This document shows, piece by piece, positions 8,815 through 17,973 of a stretch of DNA of 64,000 nucleotides. The position numbers were made by a program, and so were the translations under genes. Each line of letters opens with the position of its first letter. The stretch's first letter is position 1. Below the pieces are notes generated by a model, which was given only the letters and a program-made list of their open reading frames with translations, made no database searches and was not told where the DNA came from. The DNA comes from WHSW01 sp963722175 (GTDB lineage: Bacteria; Actinomycetota; Thermoleophilia; Solirubrobacterales; 70-9): assembly GCA_963722175.1 (NCBI GenBank), contig CAVRKA010000004.1, positions 992,001 to 1,056,000 on the forward strand, given 5' to 3'.

Positions 8815-10503
8815 CTACTTGCGCTTCGACCCGTCCGCGACCCGCACCGAGCCGCGCATGAACGGGTGGATGCGGCAGAAGTAGGTGTAGGTCTTGCCGG
8901 GCTTGGTCAGCGGCGGGGTCGTGTAGACGTTCGAGCCGGTGGTCACCTCGCTGCTCAGCCCGGAGCCGTAGCCGAGCTGGCCCGAGTCGAACTTGATCGG
9001 TCCCTGGGCGAGCGGGTAGCCGACCCCCGAGCCGCGGTTGCACGGCGCCCGACACGAGGTGATGCTGTGCCAGGCCTGCTCTTCGTCGGGCGCGCCGAAC
9101 AGCGCGTCGAGGTTGGTGAAGGTGATCGTCGAGCCCGGCTTGACGACCGGCGGGCGCATGAACCGGGTCGGGATGCTGCGGAAGGCCGAGTAGCCGCCGA
9201 CCCCGTAGTCGAAGCCCTCGATCGAAAGGCCGCCGTCGCGCACCCGCCGGCCCTTGCTGGCGAGCTTTCGCGGGTCGGGCAGGTTGAGGTCCTTGTTGGC
9301 CTTCTTGTCGATGTTCTCGGGCAGCCGGCCGTGGGTGAGGATGCCGCCCTGGTCGTACATCGCCCGCACCGCCGCCTCGTCGTCGTAGGGGTCCTTGGCC
9401 GCGGGGTCGTCGTACGAGCTCACGGCGAGCGGAAGGATCCCCATCGACTCGTACCACGAAGCCTTCTTGACGTCGTAGGTCGCGTCCACCGAGACCGTGT
9501 CGCCGGCCTTCAGCCTGATCCGCCAGTCGCGGGGCGTCCCCTCCATGCTCACGTCCCAGCTGACGGCGCCCGCGGGCTCGTAGTAGCGCGCGTCCGAGCG
9601 GAACAGCGGCCTGACCTCGGCAGGGTCGTCGCCGTCCGCGGTGCCCGCGTCGGGGCCGTCGCGCGCGACCTCGATGTCGACGTGCAGGCCGCCCGGATGC
9701 AGGTGACCGACGCCGAAGACGAGGGTCTGCGGGTTCCGCAGGGTCCACGTCCCGAAGTTGCTGATGTTCTCGCGCTCCTCGTATCCGGGCACGGCGGGAT
9801 CGGTGGGAACGTCGTCCGGGAACGTGTACTCGCCGTCCCCGTCGTTGTCGAAGCCGCGCTCGGCGTCGAAGACCGGATAGATCTGCGGGAAGCCGGCGAC
9901 GTCGAGCCACTGGACCCTGGTCTCGCTGATGCCCGCGGCCGACGGGCTCGTCGCCGGGACCCAGTCGATCTCCCAGGTGAGGTAGACCGAGCGCCCACCG
10001 CTCGCGTTGAGGCTGTGGATCATGTAGTTGAGGCTCCAGTTGGCGTCGCCGCCCACCTTGAGGCCGTAGCCCTGCGGCAGGGAGACGATCGTCTTCTCCT
10101 CGCCCGAGGCGAAGGTCGGCCCGCCGCCCGGGGCAAGCCAGACGACGTGGTGGAGGTGGAGGTCCCAGACGCTCGGCGTGGTCAGCGAACCGTCCTCGTG
10201 GACCTCGACCATGCTCGGCTTGAAGCGGGTGACGTATCCGTCGGCGGTCGAGCCGGGAGCGAACGGGGAGGTGTCGCCGGGGCCGCTGACAACCTGCGCG
10301 TTCGGGCAGGTCTTCGTGCCCCCGAGCAGATTGGTGTTCTGCCCGGCAGAGATCGGGATCGCATCCGTCCGGCAGCTGTAGGTCGTCGTGTCGGAATAAG
10401 TCGCCGGAGCGATGACCGGCTCGTCGGCGCTCGCGGGCGCGGCGAAAGCCAGTGCCGCGACGGCGGTGAGTACGGTGATCTTCCACTTCCCTGCGGATCG
10501 CAT
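8815..10503 (-). CDS. Exported protein with N-terminal SURNod19-like and C-terminal cupredoxin-like domains
   Basis: 562 residues from ATG at 10503, which begins a clean signal peptide (MRSAGKWK, then a hydrophobic core ending ASA-DE). The body contains HLHHVVWL and GHLHPGG blocks that recall copper-dependent monooxygenase folds and the stress-related Nod19 family. The last 140 residues look like a type 1 copper domain: WHSITSC, then YFCRIHPFM with Cys543, His546 and Met549. I infer an extracytoplasmic copper protein; reaction unknown. A second, frameshifted copy lies at 62233-63922 with a nearly identical 3' third. The divergent PadR gene may regulate it. Confidence 0.75.
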   Translation of the reverse strand: MRSAGKWKITVLTAVAALAFAAPASADEPVIAPATYSDTTTYSCRTDAIPISAGQNTNLLGGTKTCPNAQVVSGPGDTSPFAPGSTADGYVTRFKPSMVEVHEDGSLTTPSVWDLHLHHVVWLAPGGGPTFASGEEKTIVSLPQGYGLKVGGDANWSLNYMIHSLNASGGRSVYLTWEIDWVPATSPSAAGISETRVQWLDVAGFPQIYPVFDAERGFDNDGDGEYTFPDDVPTDPAVPGYEERENISNFGTWTLRNPQTLVFGVGHLHPGGLHVDIEVARDGPDAGTADGDDPAEVRPLFRSDARYYEPAGAVSWDVSMEGTPRDWRIRLKAGDTVSVDATYDVKKASWYESMGILPLAVSSYDDPAAKDPYDDEAAVRAMYDQGGILTHGRLPENIDKKANKDLNLPDPRKLASKGRRVRDGGLSIEGFDYGVGGYSAFRSIPTRFMRPPVVKPGSTITFTNLDALFGAPDEEQAWHSITSCRAPCNRGSGVGYPLAQGPIKFDSGQLGYGSGLSSEVTTGSNVYTTPPLTKPGKTYTYFCRIHPFMRGSVRVADGSKRK

Positions 10504-10537
10504 CTCTCTCCCGAACACCGAGGGTAGCGTCGAGTCT

Positions 10538-10555
10538 CGGTATTCTTCCCGTGAA
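10538..10555. promoter_or_regulatory. Candidate PadR operator in a divergent promoter
   Basis: TATTC and GAATA face each other across seven bases (inside GTATTCTTCCCGTGAATAT), in the 62-base gap between the exported copper protein and the PadR gene. A further GAATAC occurs just downstream. PadR proteins usually bind such inverted repeats over their own promoters. This is by position and symmetry only. Confidence 0.35.
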
Positions 10556-10565
10556 TATATCAACC

Positions 10566-11111
10566 ATGAATACTCCGGCGAAGAGACTCGAGCCCGTTCA
10601 AGCCGCCGACCTCGCCCCCTCGGCCTACATGGTCCTGGCGATGATCCGCGACGGCTTCGACACCGGCTACCGGATCAAGCAGTTCATCGAGAAGGCCGCC
10701 GCCTTCTTCTGGTCGGTGAGCTACGGCCAGATCTATCCCGAGCTGCGGCGGCTCGAGGGCGCCGGGCTGATCAGCGGCCGCGACGTGACCGAGAGCGGCC
10801 GCCGCCGCCGCGAGTACTCGCTGACCGCCGCCGGCAGGGAGGAGCTCGGCCGCTGGCTCGGCGATCCGGCCGAGCCCTCGATGTGGCTGCGCAACGAGGG
10901 CCTGCTGCGGTTGATGCTCGTCGACTGGGACGACCAGGAGATGGTCCGCAAGAACCTCGCCGACCTGCGGCGGATGAGCGTCGAACGCCTCGAGACGATC
11001 CGCTCCCTCGAGCCTCCCCGCGAGCGCGGGCGCCGGATCCAGGAGCTCGGCGTGCGCCTGCTCGAGGAGACGGTTCGCTGGTGCGACGAGACCGAGGCCG
11101 GGCTCGCCTAG
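10566..11111 (+). CDS. PadR-family transcriptional regulator
   Basis: 181 residues from ATG 10566; a GTG at 10551 would add five residues but overlaps the putative operator. The winged helix runs from about 10 to 90, with YGQIYPELRRLEGAGLI and GRRRREYSLTAAG matching the PadR recognition helix and wing. The C-terminal half is the helical dimerisation domain of the PadR-s2 type. It is divergent from the copper-protein gene, and self-regulation plus control of that gene is the simplest reading. Confidence 0.88.
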   Translation: MNTPAKRLEPVQAADLAPSAYMVLAMIRDGFDTGYRIKQFIEKAAAFFWSVSYGQIYPELRRLEGAGLISGRDVTESGRRRREYSLTAAGREELGRWLGDPAEPSMWLRNEGLLRLMLVDWDDQEMVRKNLADLRRMSVERLETIRSLEPPRERGRRIQELGVRLLEETVRWCDETEAGLA

Positions 11112-11118
11112 CGCCGGC

Positions 11119-11925
11119 CTAGCGGCCCTTCCATTGCGGCTTGCGCTTCTCGGCGAAGGCCTGGATTCCCTCGCGGAAGTCCTCGGAGGCAAAGCACGAG
11201 CGGCGCAGCTCGATCAGCTCGTGCTCCTGCTCGGGGGCCAGCCGCCGGAAGCCGGCGAGGGTCTCGATCGCGAGCTTGTTGCCGACCGTCGAGAGCGGCG
11301 CGCCGGCCGCGATCTCGGCCGCGAGCTCGACCGAGGCGGACTCGATCTGATCGTCGGCGACGGTCCAGTTGACGAGCCCGATCCGCTCGGCTCGGTCGGC
11401 CGTCTGGTTGGCGCCGGTGAGGAAGAGCTCGCGCGTGTAGGCGACCCCGACCGCGTCGATGAAACGCTCGAGGCCCGTGTGGCTGTAGATCAGCCCGAGC
11501 TTGGCGGGCGGCATCCCGAGCTTCGCGCCGGCGGCGCAGATCCGCAGGTCGCAGCGGACCGCGAGCTCGAGGCCGCCGCCGAGGCAGTGGCCGTTGATCG
11601 CCGCCAGCACCGGGTAGCGATGGGCGCTGACCGCCTCCATCGCGGCGTGGAAGGGATGGGCGACGAGCGACTCGGCGTCCCGCTCGAACGACTGCTCGGG
11701 GATCGTGCCGATGTCGTAACCGGCCGAGAACGCGCGCCCGGACCCGGTGATGATCACGCACCGGACGTCGATCCCCTCGGCGAGCTCCGGCAGCGTGGCG
11801 GCGATCGCGTCGAGGACCTCGTGGTCGAGCGGGTTGCGCTTCTCGGGGTTGTTGAGCGTGAGGCGGGCGACCGCTTCAGCCGGACGGTCCAGGAGCAACT
11901 TGCCGGAAGCCAGCTCCTCGGTCAC
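11119..11925 (-). CDS. Enoyl-CoA hydratase/isomerase family protein
   Basis: 268 residues of the crotonase fold: AFSAGYDIG and INGHCLGGGLELAVRCDLR form the oxyanion-hole blocks, and ...AEKRKPQWKGR is the typical C-terminus. It presumably hydrates or isomerises enoyl-CoA in fatty-acid breakdown. The GTG start at 11925 overlaps the stop of the upstream biotin-carrier gene as GTGA, so the two are coupled. It ends eight bases from the convergent PadR gene. Substrate class cannot be assigned from the sequence. Confidence 0.88.
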   Translation of the reverse strand: MTEELASGKLLLDRPAEAVARLTLNNPEKRNPLDHEVLDAIAATLPELAEGIDVRCVIITGSGRAFSAGYDIGTIPEQSFERDAESLVAHPFHAAMEAVSAHRYPVLAAINGHCLGGGLELAVRCDLRICAAGAKLGMPPAKLGLIYSHTGLERFIDAVGVAYTRELFLTGANQTADRAERIGLVNWTVADDQIESASVELAAEIAAGAPLSTVGNKLAIETLAGFRRLAPEQEHELIELRRSCFASEDFREGIQAFAEKRKPQWKGR

Positions 11926-12134
11926 TCGAGTACGACTAGTACGTCGCCCTCTTGCACCGACTGGCCCTCCTCGCAGCGGATCTCCTTGACGACGCCGTCG
12001 TCCTCGACCTCGACCGGCATCTCCATCTTCATCGACTCGAGGATCACGACCGTGTCGCCGTCGGCGACCTCGTCGCCGACACCGACCTCGATTTTCCAGA
12101 CCGTCCCGGTGATGTGCGCTTCGACGTCCGTCAT
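11922..12134 (-). CDS. Stand-alone biotin/lipoyl attachment protein (BCCP-like)
   Basis: A 70-residue single-domain protein whose ESMKMEMP block carries the biotin-accepting lysine (MKM) on the hammerhead turn, with paired hydrophobic strands ending VLVVLE. Free biotin carriers of this size serve acyl-CoA carboxylases or decarboxylases whose other subunits are encoded elsewhere; a carboxyltransferase lies at 37361. The start is ATG 12134, 45 bases from the divergent glycosyltransferase. Translationally coupled to the enoyl-CoA hydratase, which suggests an acyl-CoA carboxylation role. Confidence 0.88.
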   Translation of the reverse strand: MTDVEAHITGTVWKIEVGVGDEVADGDTVVILESMKMEMPVEVEDDGVVKEIRCEEGQSVQEGDVLVVLE

Positions 12135-12179
12135 CCGGCCGAGACAATATCCGTCGCGCTGGATTGCAACGGCCACCCG

Positions 12180-12890
12180 ATGACCAATCTGCTGGTGATA
12201 ATCGCCGCCCAGAACGAGGCGGATCGGATCGGAGCCGGGATCGACGGGCTGGCGACGGCCTTCCCCGGGGCGGAGATCTGGGTCGGCGACGACGCCTCGA
12301 TCGACCGGACATCCGAGGTGGCACTCGCCCATGGCGCCCGGGTGGTCAGGCGTGGCCGCAGCCACGGCAAGGGCGGCAACGTCACCGCGGCCGCCGAGGC
12401 GGCGCTCAGCAACCGCGACCGGCCGCCGGAGCTGGTGCTCCTCTGCGACGGCGACCTCGGAGCCTCGGCCGAGCGGCTCCGCGGCCTGGTCGCGGCGGTC
12501 GAGGATGACGAGTGCGACTTGGCGATCGCCTCCTTCCGCCACCGGGTCGGGGGCGGTTTCGGAGTCGCGCTGCGGTTCGCCCGCTGGGCGATTCGCAGCC
12601 GCTGCGGCTATCTGGCCGGGGCGCCGATCTCCGGCCAGCGCGCGATGCGCGGCGAGGTGCTGGGCTCGGTGCTCCCCTTCGCCGCCGGGTACGGGATGGA
12701 GATCGGGATGACCGTCGACGCTGTTCGCGCCGGATACCGGGTCGCCGAGATCGAGCTCGACCTCGAGCACCGCGCCACCGGTCGCACCGTTTCCGGATTC
12801 CTGCACCGCGGCCGTCAGCTGCGGGACTTCGTCCGGGTCTGGTGGAGCCGCCGCCTGGACGTTCAGTCCGGTTCCGGGCCATCCGGGTAA
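12180..12890 (+). CDS. Family 2 glycosyltransferase
   Basis: 236 residues of the GT-A fold: IIAAQNEADRI at the N-terminus, GDDASIDRTSEVA as the nucleotide-binding turn, and LCDGDLGAS as the DxD-like metal motif around residue 87. The middle resembles glucosyl-3-phosphoglycerate synthase and dolichol-phosphate-mannose synthase relatives. ATG 12180 is preferred over longer upstream reading because that part overlaps the divergent BCCP gene. The sugar donor and acceptor are unknown; the downstream neighbour is an exported protein of unknown role. Confidence 0.82.
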   Translation: MTNLLVIIAAQNEADRIGAGIDGLATAFPGAEIWVGDDASIDRTSEVALAHGARVVRRGRSHGKGGNVTAAAEAALSNRDRPPELVLLCDGDLGASAERLRGLVAAVEDDECDLAIASFRHRVGGGFGVALRFARWAIRSRCGYLAGAPISGQRAMRGEVLGSVLPFAAGYGMEIGMTVDAVRAGYRVAEIELDLEHRATGRTVSGFLHRGRQLRDFVRVWWSRRLDVQSGSGPSG

Positions 12891-12921
12891 CCGGTTCGCC
12901 GCGGGCGTCGATAGTGGGCTC

Positions 12922-13755
12922 GTGGCTCGCACCACCGGCAGCCGGATCTTGGGGGGGCTGTCGGTGGCGCTTGCCCTTTTCCTCGCGACCTCGGCGATCG
13001 CCTTTGCCGGGAGCGGCAACCGGGTACGCGCCGAGCTGCGCCAGGCCGACGAGGCCCTCGGCCACGTCTGGGTGGAGGCCGCCGACGACGAGGACGCCGA
13101 CGACACCTACGACCTCGGCGCAGTCGCCGCGAACCTCGCCCACACCGAGGCGGCTCGGCGGCTGGCGATCAAGCACCGTCGCTCCCGGGCGACGCTGCTG
13201 GCCGCGGTCAACGACCAGGCCGACGAGAATGTCTACGAGTACGCCGACGACGCCGCCTGGGCGCCGCCCGAACAGCAGGGCGTGCTCGCGCAGGCGCTGG
13301 CGACCAGCGCTTCGGTGCGCGCCTCGGTGACCGCGGCGATGCTCTTCAGGGCCGACCGGCTCGGCCGGGGAGCCCGCGCGACGGTTCTTCGCTCGGTCAC
13401 GGATGCCCTCTCGGACGGCGATCCGGACCTCCTGCTCGAGGGGCTCGCGGAGGAGGACGGCGCCACGGACGCGACCAAGGCGGCCCTGGCCGGGACGCTG
13501 GCGGTGATCCTCGCCGACAGCGAGGACACGCTCGACGGCCTGGACCAACTCTCGGCGAGGCTCGAACGCGCCGAGCGCGCCAGGGTCCGCGGCGCGATCG
13601 AGGCGATCGCGCTGAGCCTCGACGAGCTCCCTGGCTGGGTCGACGAGCTGCTCGCCGAGATCGCCGACGATGCCACCGATCCCGAGGCCCTGGCGGGCTC
13701 GTTCTGCGCGCTGGTGGCCGCGATTCCGCTGCCCACGCCCAGCGCCTGCGGATAG
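12922..13755 (+). CDS. Exported alpha-helical protein of unknown function
   Basis: 277 residues from a GTG start. An N-terminal hydrophobic stretch (about 11-29, ending AIAFAGSG) looks like a signal peptide. The rest is acidic, alanine-rich and predicted helical, with many Asp/Glu-Leu heptad-like blocks and no motif I recognise. Twelve bases separate it from glpK, so it may share a transcript with the glycosyltransferase before it and the kinase after it. Confidence 0.65.
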   Translation: MARTTGSRILGGLSVALALFLATSAIAFAGSGNRVRAELRQADEALGHVWVEAADDEDADDTYDLGAVAANLAHTEAARRLAIKHRRSRATLLAAVNDQADENVYEYADDAAWAPPEQQGVLAQALATSASVRASVTAAMLFRADRLGRGARATVLRSVTDALSDGDPDLLLEGLAEEDGATDATKAALAGTLAVILADSEDTLDGLDQLSARLERAERARVRGAIEAIALSLDELPGWVDELLAEIADDATDPEALAGSFCALVAAIPLPTPSACG

Positions 13756-13767
13756 CCTGCGCGGGTC

Positions 13768-15252
13768 TTGATCCTCGCGATCGACCAGGGCACCACCGGG
13801 ACCACCTGCCTCGTCTTCGACGGCGAGGGCAAGATCCGCGGCCGCGCCTACAGCGAGTTCCGCCAGCACTTCCCCCAGCCGGGATGGGTCGAGCACGACC
13901 CGAACGAGATCTGGGAGGTGACCAAGCGGGTCGCTTCGCATGCGCTCGCCGACGCGAAGGTCGATCCCACCAGCCTCGACGCGATCGGGATCACCAACCA
14001 GCGCGAGACCGTGGTCGCCTGGGACCCGGCCACGGGTGAGCCGGTCCACAACGCGCTCGTCTGGCAGGACCGCCGTACGGCCGCCCGCTGCGACGAGCTC
14101 CGCGCCGCCGGTCACGAGCAGCTCGTCCGCGAGCGCACCGGCCTCGTCATCGACCCCTACTTCTCGGCGACCAAGATCGAGTGGCTGTTGCACAACGTCG
14201 AGGCGGCGCGGGACGCCGTCTTCGGCACGATCGACTCCTGGCTCGTGTTCAAGCTCACCGGTCGTCACGCGACCGACCTCTCGAACGCGTCGCGAACGAT
14301 GCTGTTCGACATCGGCGAGCTGCGCTGGGACCCAGAGCTCTGCGAGCTGCTTGGGATCGACCCCGCGGCGCTGCCCGAGGCGCTGCCCTCGGCGGGCGTC
14401 TTCGGGACGACCTCGGAGTTCGGCGGCGAGGTGCCGGTCTCGGGGATCGCCGGCGACCAGCAGGCGGCGCTGTTCGGCCAGGCGTGCACGAGCCCGGGAA
14501 TGGCGAAGAACACCTACGGCACCGGCAGCTTCGTCCTCCTCAACGCCGGCCACGAAGTACCCGAGCCCGGCGACGGGCTGCTGACGACCGTCGGCTGGGG
14601 GATCGGCGATCGGGTGACCTATGCGCTCGAGGCGGCTGTCTTCGTGACCGGCGCGGCGGTCCAGTGGTTGCGCGACGGACTCGGCCTGGTCGCCGAAGCC
14701 GCGGAGACCGAGGGCATGGCGGCCTCGCTCGAGTCGAACGACGACGTCTACTTCGTCCCCGCGCTCACCGGCCTCGGCTCGCCGCACTGGGACCCCTACG
14801 CGCGCGGGACGATCGTCGGGCTTACCCGGGGCACGACCCGCGCCCACCTGGCGCGCGCAGCGCTCGAGGGGATCGCCTACCAGACGGTCGACGCGGTCCG
14901 CGCCCAGGAGCGGCTCGCCGGCGAGCAGCTCTCCGAGCTGCGCGCGGACGGCGGCGCGGTCGCCAACCGCTGGCTGATGCAGTTCCAGGCCGACATCCTC
15001 GGCGCGCCGGTGATCGTCCCCGAGATCGCCGAGACGACCGCGCTTGGCGCCGCCTACCTGGCGGGGATCGGCGCCGGCACGTGGACCGCGGACGAGGTCG
15101 GGTCGATGTGGGGCGAGGCGGCCCGTTACGAGCCGGCGATGGACGAGGCCGAGCGCGAGCGGCTGCTCGGCCGCTGGACGGAGGCGGTGAGCCGGGCCGG
15201 CGGCTGGGCGAAGCCGGAGGAGGCGAGTAACCGGGGAGAACCCAGGGGGTAG
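13768..15252 (+). CDS. glpK: Glycerol kinase
   Basis: Phosphorylates glycerol to sn-glycerol 3-phosphate. 494 residues, the family's usual length, from a TTG that places ILAIDQGTTGTT (phosphate-1 loop) at the N-terminus. Other FGGY hallmarks are GITNQRET, WQDRRT, the GDQQAALFGQ block and LRADGGAVANRWLMQFQAD. The product is the substrate for the acyltransferase PlsC-type gene that follows after 15 bases, so a glycerolipid-precursor operon is plausible. The last 15 residues (encoded by a run containing GAAGCCGGAGGAGG) resemble the dispersed palindromic repeat but only weakly. Confidence 0.95.
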   Translation: MILAIDQGTTGTTCLVFDGEGKIRGRAYSEFRQHFPQPGWVEHDPNEIWEVTKRVASHALADAKVDPTSLDAIGITNQRETVVAWDPATGEPVHNALVWQDRRTAARCDELRAAGHEQLVRERTGLVIDPYFSATKIEWLLHNVEAARDAVFGTIDSWLVFKLTGRHATDLSNASRTMLFDIGELRWDPELCELLGIDPAALPEALPSAGVFGTTSEFGGEVPVSGIAGDQQAALFGQACTSPGMAKNTYGTGSFVLLNAGHEVPEPGDGLLTTVGWGIGDRVTYALEAAVFVTGAAVQWLRDGLGLVAEAAETEGMAASLESNDDVYFVPALTGLGSPHWDPYARGTIVGLTRGTTRAHLARAALEGIAYQTVDAVRAQERLAGEQLSELRADGGAVANRWLMQFQADILGAPVIVPEIAETTALGAAYLAGIGAGTWTADEVGSMWGEAARYEPAMDEAERERLLGRWTEAVSRAGGWAKPEEASNRGEPRG

Positions 15253-15267
15253 GGAAGCGCAGACGGC

Positions 15268-16053
15268 ATGGCCCCCGATCTAAAGCCGCAGCGCTACAAG
15301 GAGACCCGTCCGGCCGAACTGTTTCAGCCGGTGCACGACTGGTCGCGCACCCACCAACCGACCTGGGTCTACGAGGCGGTTCGGGTGATCCTCACCCCGG
15401 TCGCGCTGTTGCCGTACCGAACCCGGTCGATCGCGACGGCGAACGTGCCTGCCGACGGCCCCCTCATCCTGGCCCCCAATCACTTCTCGAACATGGACCA
15501 CTTCTTCGCCGCCGTGAACATCCGGCGCAAGGTCCGGTTCATGGCCAAGTCGCAGCTGTTCGGGCAGAACCCGATCCTCGACTACATCTTCAAGTACGGA
15601 GGCGTCTTCCCGGTGAGGCGCGGCCACCACGACCAGGAGGCGTTCATCACCGCGCACTCGATCCTCGACCGCGGTGGATGCGTCCTCATGTATGCCGAGG
15701 GCGGCCGCTCGCGGACCGGACAGCTCGGCGAGGCCAAGCCCGGCGTCGGCAGGTTGGCGCTCGAGTCCGGCGTGCCGGTGATTCCGGTGGCGATCCACGG
15801 ATCGCAGGGAGTCAGGCGCTGGAAGCGGCTCAGCTTTCCCAAGGTCACCATCCAGTACGGCGAGCCGATGCGCTTCGACCCGGTCGCCGAGCCGACCAGG
15901 GAGCAGCAACTCGTCGCGGCCGAGGAGATCTTCGCCTCGGTGAAGCGGATGTACGTGGAGCTCGAGGAGCGCGGCCGTGGCAGCGTGATCAAGTCGCTGC
16001 GCGAGGGCGCGGCCGCCGCCGCGACTCCCCCGGGCGAGCGCGCTCACTCGTAG
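15268..16053 (+). CDS. 1-acyl-sn-glycerol-3-phosphate acyltransferase family protein
   Basis: 261 residues. The catalytic HX4D motif is His72-Asp77 in NHFSNMD, and the phosphate-binding EGGR motif is at 144-147 (YAEGGRSRTG). These define the PlsC family, which acylates lysophosphatidate at the inner membrane face. Position directly after glpK supports a role in glycerolipid synthesis. The last ten bases overlap, tail to tail, the convergent hydrolase gene. Confidence 0.9.
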   Translation: MAPDLKPQRYKETRPAELFQPVHDWSRTHQPTWVYEAVRVILTPVALLPYRTRSIATANVPADGPLILAPNHFSNMDHFFAAVNIRRKVRFMAKSQLFGQNPILDYIFKYGGVFPVRRGHHDQEAFITAHSILDRGGCVLMYAEGGRSRTGQLGEAKPGVGRLALESGVPVIPVAIHGSQGVRRWKRLSFPKVTIQYGEPMRFDPVAEPTREQQLVAAEEIFASVKRMYVELEERGRGSVIKSLREGAAAAATPPGERAHS

Positions 16054-16952
16054 CGCTTCTCCACCGTCTTCCAGTGCTCGGGGTCGTGGCCCGGGACGAT
16101 CACCGCCTGCGGATAGGTGCGCGCGAACTGGCGCAGCTCCCGCATCGAGCGTCGCCAGTTGTGGCGGTCGACCGGGCGCGGCGGCTCGGGCGCGTCGCCG
16201 AGCTGGCCGATCGTGTAGATCGCGTCGCCGGCGATCACCAGGTCGCGATCGCGCAGGCGGCAGATCACCGATTGATGGCCGGCGCTGTGACCCGGGGTCG
16301 AGGCGAGGCGGACGCTGCCGTCCCCGAACAGGTCGAAGGTCCGCCCGAACGTGGCGTAGGAGCTGACCGACGGAGCGTTGTAGCTGACCGTGCGGTAGTC
16401 GAATGCGTAGTCGAAGTGGGCGGGCCGGTAGCCGCGCAGCACCGGCCGCGGGTCGGTCGTTGCCGCCTCCCACTCCTCCTCGGTGACCACGAAGGTTGCG
16501 GCCGGGAACTGCGACATCCCGGAGGTGTGGTCGAAGTGCATGTGGGTCATGACCACGAGCTTCACGGCCTTCGGGTCGACCCCCCGGGCGCGAAGCTGAG
16601 CGGGCAGGTCCTCGCCGGGCTCGATCACCGGATCTGCCCTGCCACCGCCCATGATCCGTCCCAGGTTCTCGGCCGGGCTGCTGGCCACCGAGGCATGCAG
16701 GCCGGTGTCGACCAGGACCGGCCCGGCGCCGGGGTGATGGATCACGAACGCCGGGATCGGGATCTTCAGCCACTTCGACCTCGATGTCCCGAAGCCGAAC
16801 ATCCGCAGGGTCTGGAAGGGGCCCGCGCTCTCCAGGAAGGCGCGCGGGCAGGCCATCGTCCCGGTGAGGATCGGCTCGACGGCCACCGTGGCCCCCTCGC
16901 GGCCCCCCGGGAGCGGGCCGCCGAGCGGCTTCGTATCGACCCGCACCTTCAT
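16044..16952 (-). CDS. Metallo-beta-lactamase-fold hydrolase, N-acyl-homoserine-lactonase-like
   Basis: 302 residues. The zinc motif HMHFDH occupies 137-142, with further ligands in GHSAGHQS and GDAIYT. The overall layout (long N-terminal segment, then VDTGLHAS, then HxHxDH) is like AttM/AiiA-type lactonases. The family also includes many esterases and other hydrolases, so quorum quenching is only a possibility. ATG 16952 is the start; the 3' end overlaps plsC by ten bases. Confidence 0.82.
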   Translation of the reverse strand: MKVRVDTKPLGGPLPGGREGATVAVEPILTGTMACPRAFLESAGPFQTLRMFGFGTSRSKWLKIPIPAFVIHHPGAGPVLVDTGLHASVASSPAENLGRIMGGGRADPVIEPGEDLPAQLRARGVDPKAVKLVVMTHMHFDHTSGMSQFPAATFVVTEEEWEAATTDPRPVLRGYRPAHFDYAFDYRTVSYNAPSVSSYATFGRTFDLFGDGSVRLASTPGHSAGHQSVICRLRDRDLVIAGDAIYTIGQLGDAPEPPRPVDRHNWRRSMRELRQFARTYPQAVIVPGHDPEHWKTVEKRYE

Positions 16953-17008
16953 CGCGCCGAGACTTTAGGCCCTTAGGGCCTGCCGCAGCCGTATAGCCTG
17001 CGGGCGCC

Positions 17009-17860
17009 ATGGCCTCCGAGGGCTCGCGAATCTTTGCGCCCGGCCTGCTCGAGGGCAGCGTATGCGTGGTCTCGGGCGCCGGCACCGGGCTCGGCCGCGC
17101 GGCGGCGCTCGAGCTGGCCCGCGTCGGCGCCACGGTTGTCGGGTGCGGGCGCCGGCCCGAGCCGCTCGCCGAGCTGGTCGCCGCCGCCGAGCCGCTCGCC
17201 GGCGCGGCCGAGTCGGAGGCGATGGACATCCGCGACGAGGAGGCGGTCGAGCGGCTGTTCGACGGCGTGCTCGAGCGCCACGGGAAGCTCGACGTGCTGG
17301 TCAACAACGCCGGCGGCCAGTTCCTCGGCCCCGCGGAGGCGATCTCGCCGAAGGGGTTTCGAACGGTGATCGAGCTCAACGTGGTCGGCACCTGGCTGAT
17401 GACCCACGCGGCGGCGACGAAGGCGTTCATCCCTCACGGCGGCGGCAAGGTGCTCAGCGTCACCCTCTCGCCGCACAACGGGATGCCGGGCATGGTCCAC
17501 TCCGGGGCCGCGCGGGCCGCGGTCGAGAACATGATGCGGACGCTGTCGATCGAGTGGGCGCGGTTCCAGATCAAGACCTGCGCGCTGGCGGCCGGGCAGT
17601 TCGGCACCGAGACGATGCGGACCAAGTACCCGCCGGAGGTGGTGGCCGCGGTCCCGTCGACCGTGCCGCTGCAGCGGCTTGGCACCGAGGAGGAGTGGGC
17701 GTGGCTGATCGCCTACCTCGCCTCGCCGGCGGGCGACTTCTTCTCCGGGACGACGATCACCATGGACGGCGCCCGCGACAACTGGTTCGGTCCCTGGCCG
17801 CCGGGGGTCTACGGCGACAGCGGCGAGCCGCCGGCCGAGGAGCGCAGGCCGAAGGGGTAG
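17009..17860 (+). CDS. SDR oxidoreductase of the trans-2-enoyl-CoA / 2,4-dienoyl-CoA reductase type
   Basis: 283 residues. The Rossmann motif GAGTGLG lies at about 23-29 and NNAG near 97. The usual YxxxK is replaced: the segment reads HSGAARAAVENM, the same arrangement as in peroxisomal trans-2-enoyl-CoA reductases and 2,4-dienoyl-CoA reductases, which use other residues for catalysis. This points to reduction of unsaturated acyl-CoA with NADP(H). A perfect hairpin follows the stop codon. Confidence 0.85.
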   Translation: MASEGSRIFAPGLLEGSVCVVSGAGTGLGRAAALELARVGATVVGCGRRPEPLAELVAAAEPLAGAAESEAMDIRDEEAVERLFDGVLERHGKLDVLVNNAGGQFLGPAEAISPKGFRTVIELNVVGTWLMTHAAATKAFIPHGGGKVLSVTLSPHNGMPGMVHSGAARAAVENMMRTLSIEWARFQIKTCALAAGQFGTETMRTKYPPEVVAAVPSTVPLQRLGTEEEWAWLIAYLASPAGDFFSGTTITMDGARDNWFGPWPPGVYGDSGEPPAEERRPKG

Positions 17861-17868
17861 CCACCATT

Positions 17869-17886
17869 GCTGGCCGCCCGGCCAGC
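17869..17886 (+). terminator. Hairpin after the enoyl-CoA reductase-like SDR
   Basis: GCTGGCC at 17869-17875 and GGCCAGC at 17880-17886 pair perfectly around a four-base loop, eight bases after the SDR stop. There is no U-tract, so termination strength is uncertain. Confidence 0.45.
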
Positions 17887-17973
17887 CGAACCGGCGCACC
17901 GCGGACATGATCTGGCTACGGTGCCGATCGTCCGTTAGGGGATTGATCGGGCCGCAGGCCCGGGGGTTGAGAA

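Noticed and set aside
12406..14847. Very long minus-strand open frame (over 800 codons) opposite the glycosyltransferase, unknown protein and glpK
   Set aside because: It is a shadow caused by high GC: residue composition is Arg/Gly/Ala-rich, no motif appears, and the plus-strand genes are clear.
15207..15236. GAAGCCGGAGGAGG at the glpK end as another copy of the dispersed repeat
   Set aside because: Only the core matches; flanks differ and glycine kinases often end with similar residues, so it is not counted as a copy.
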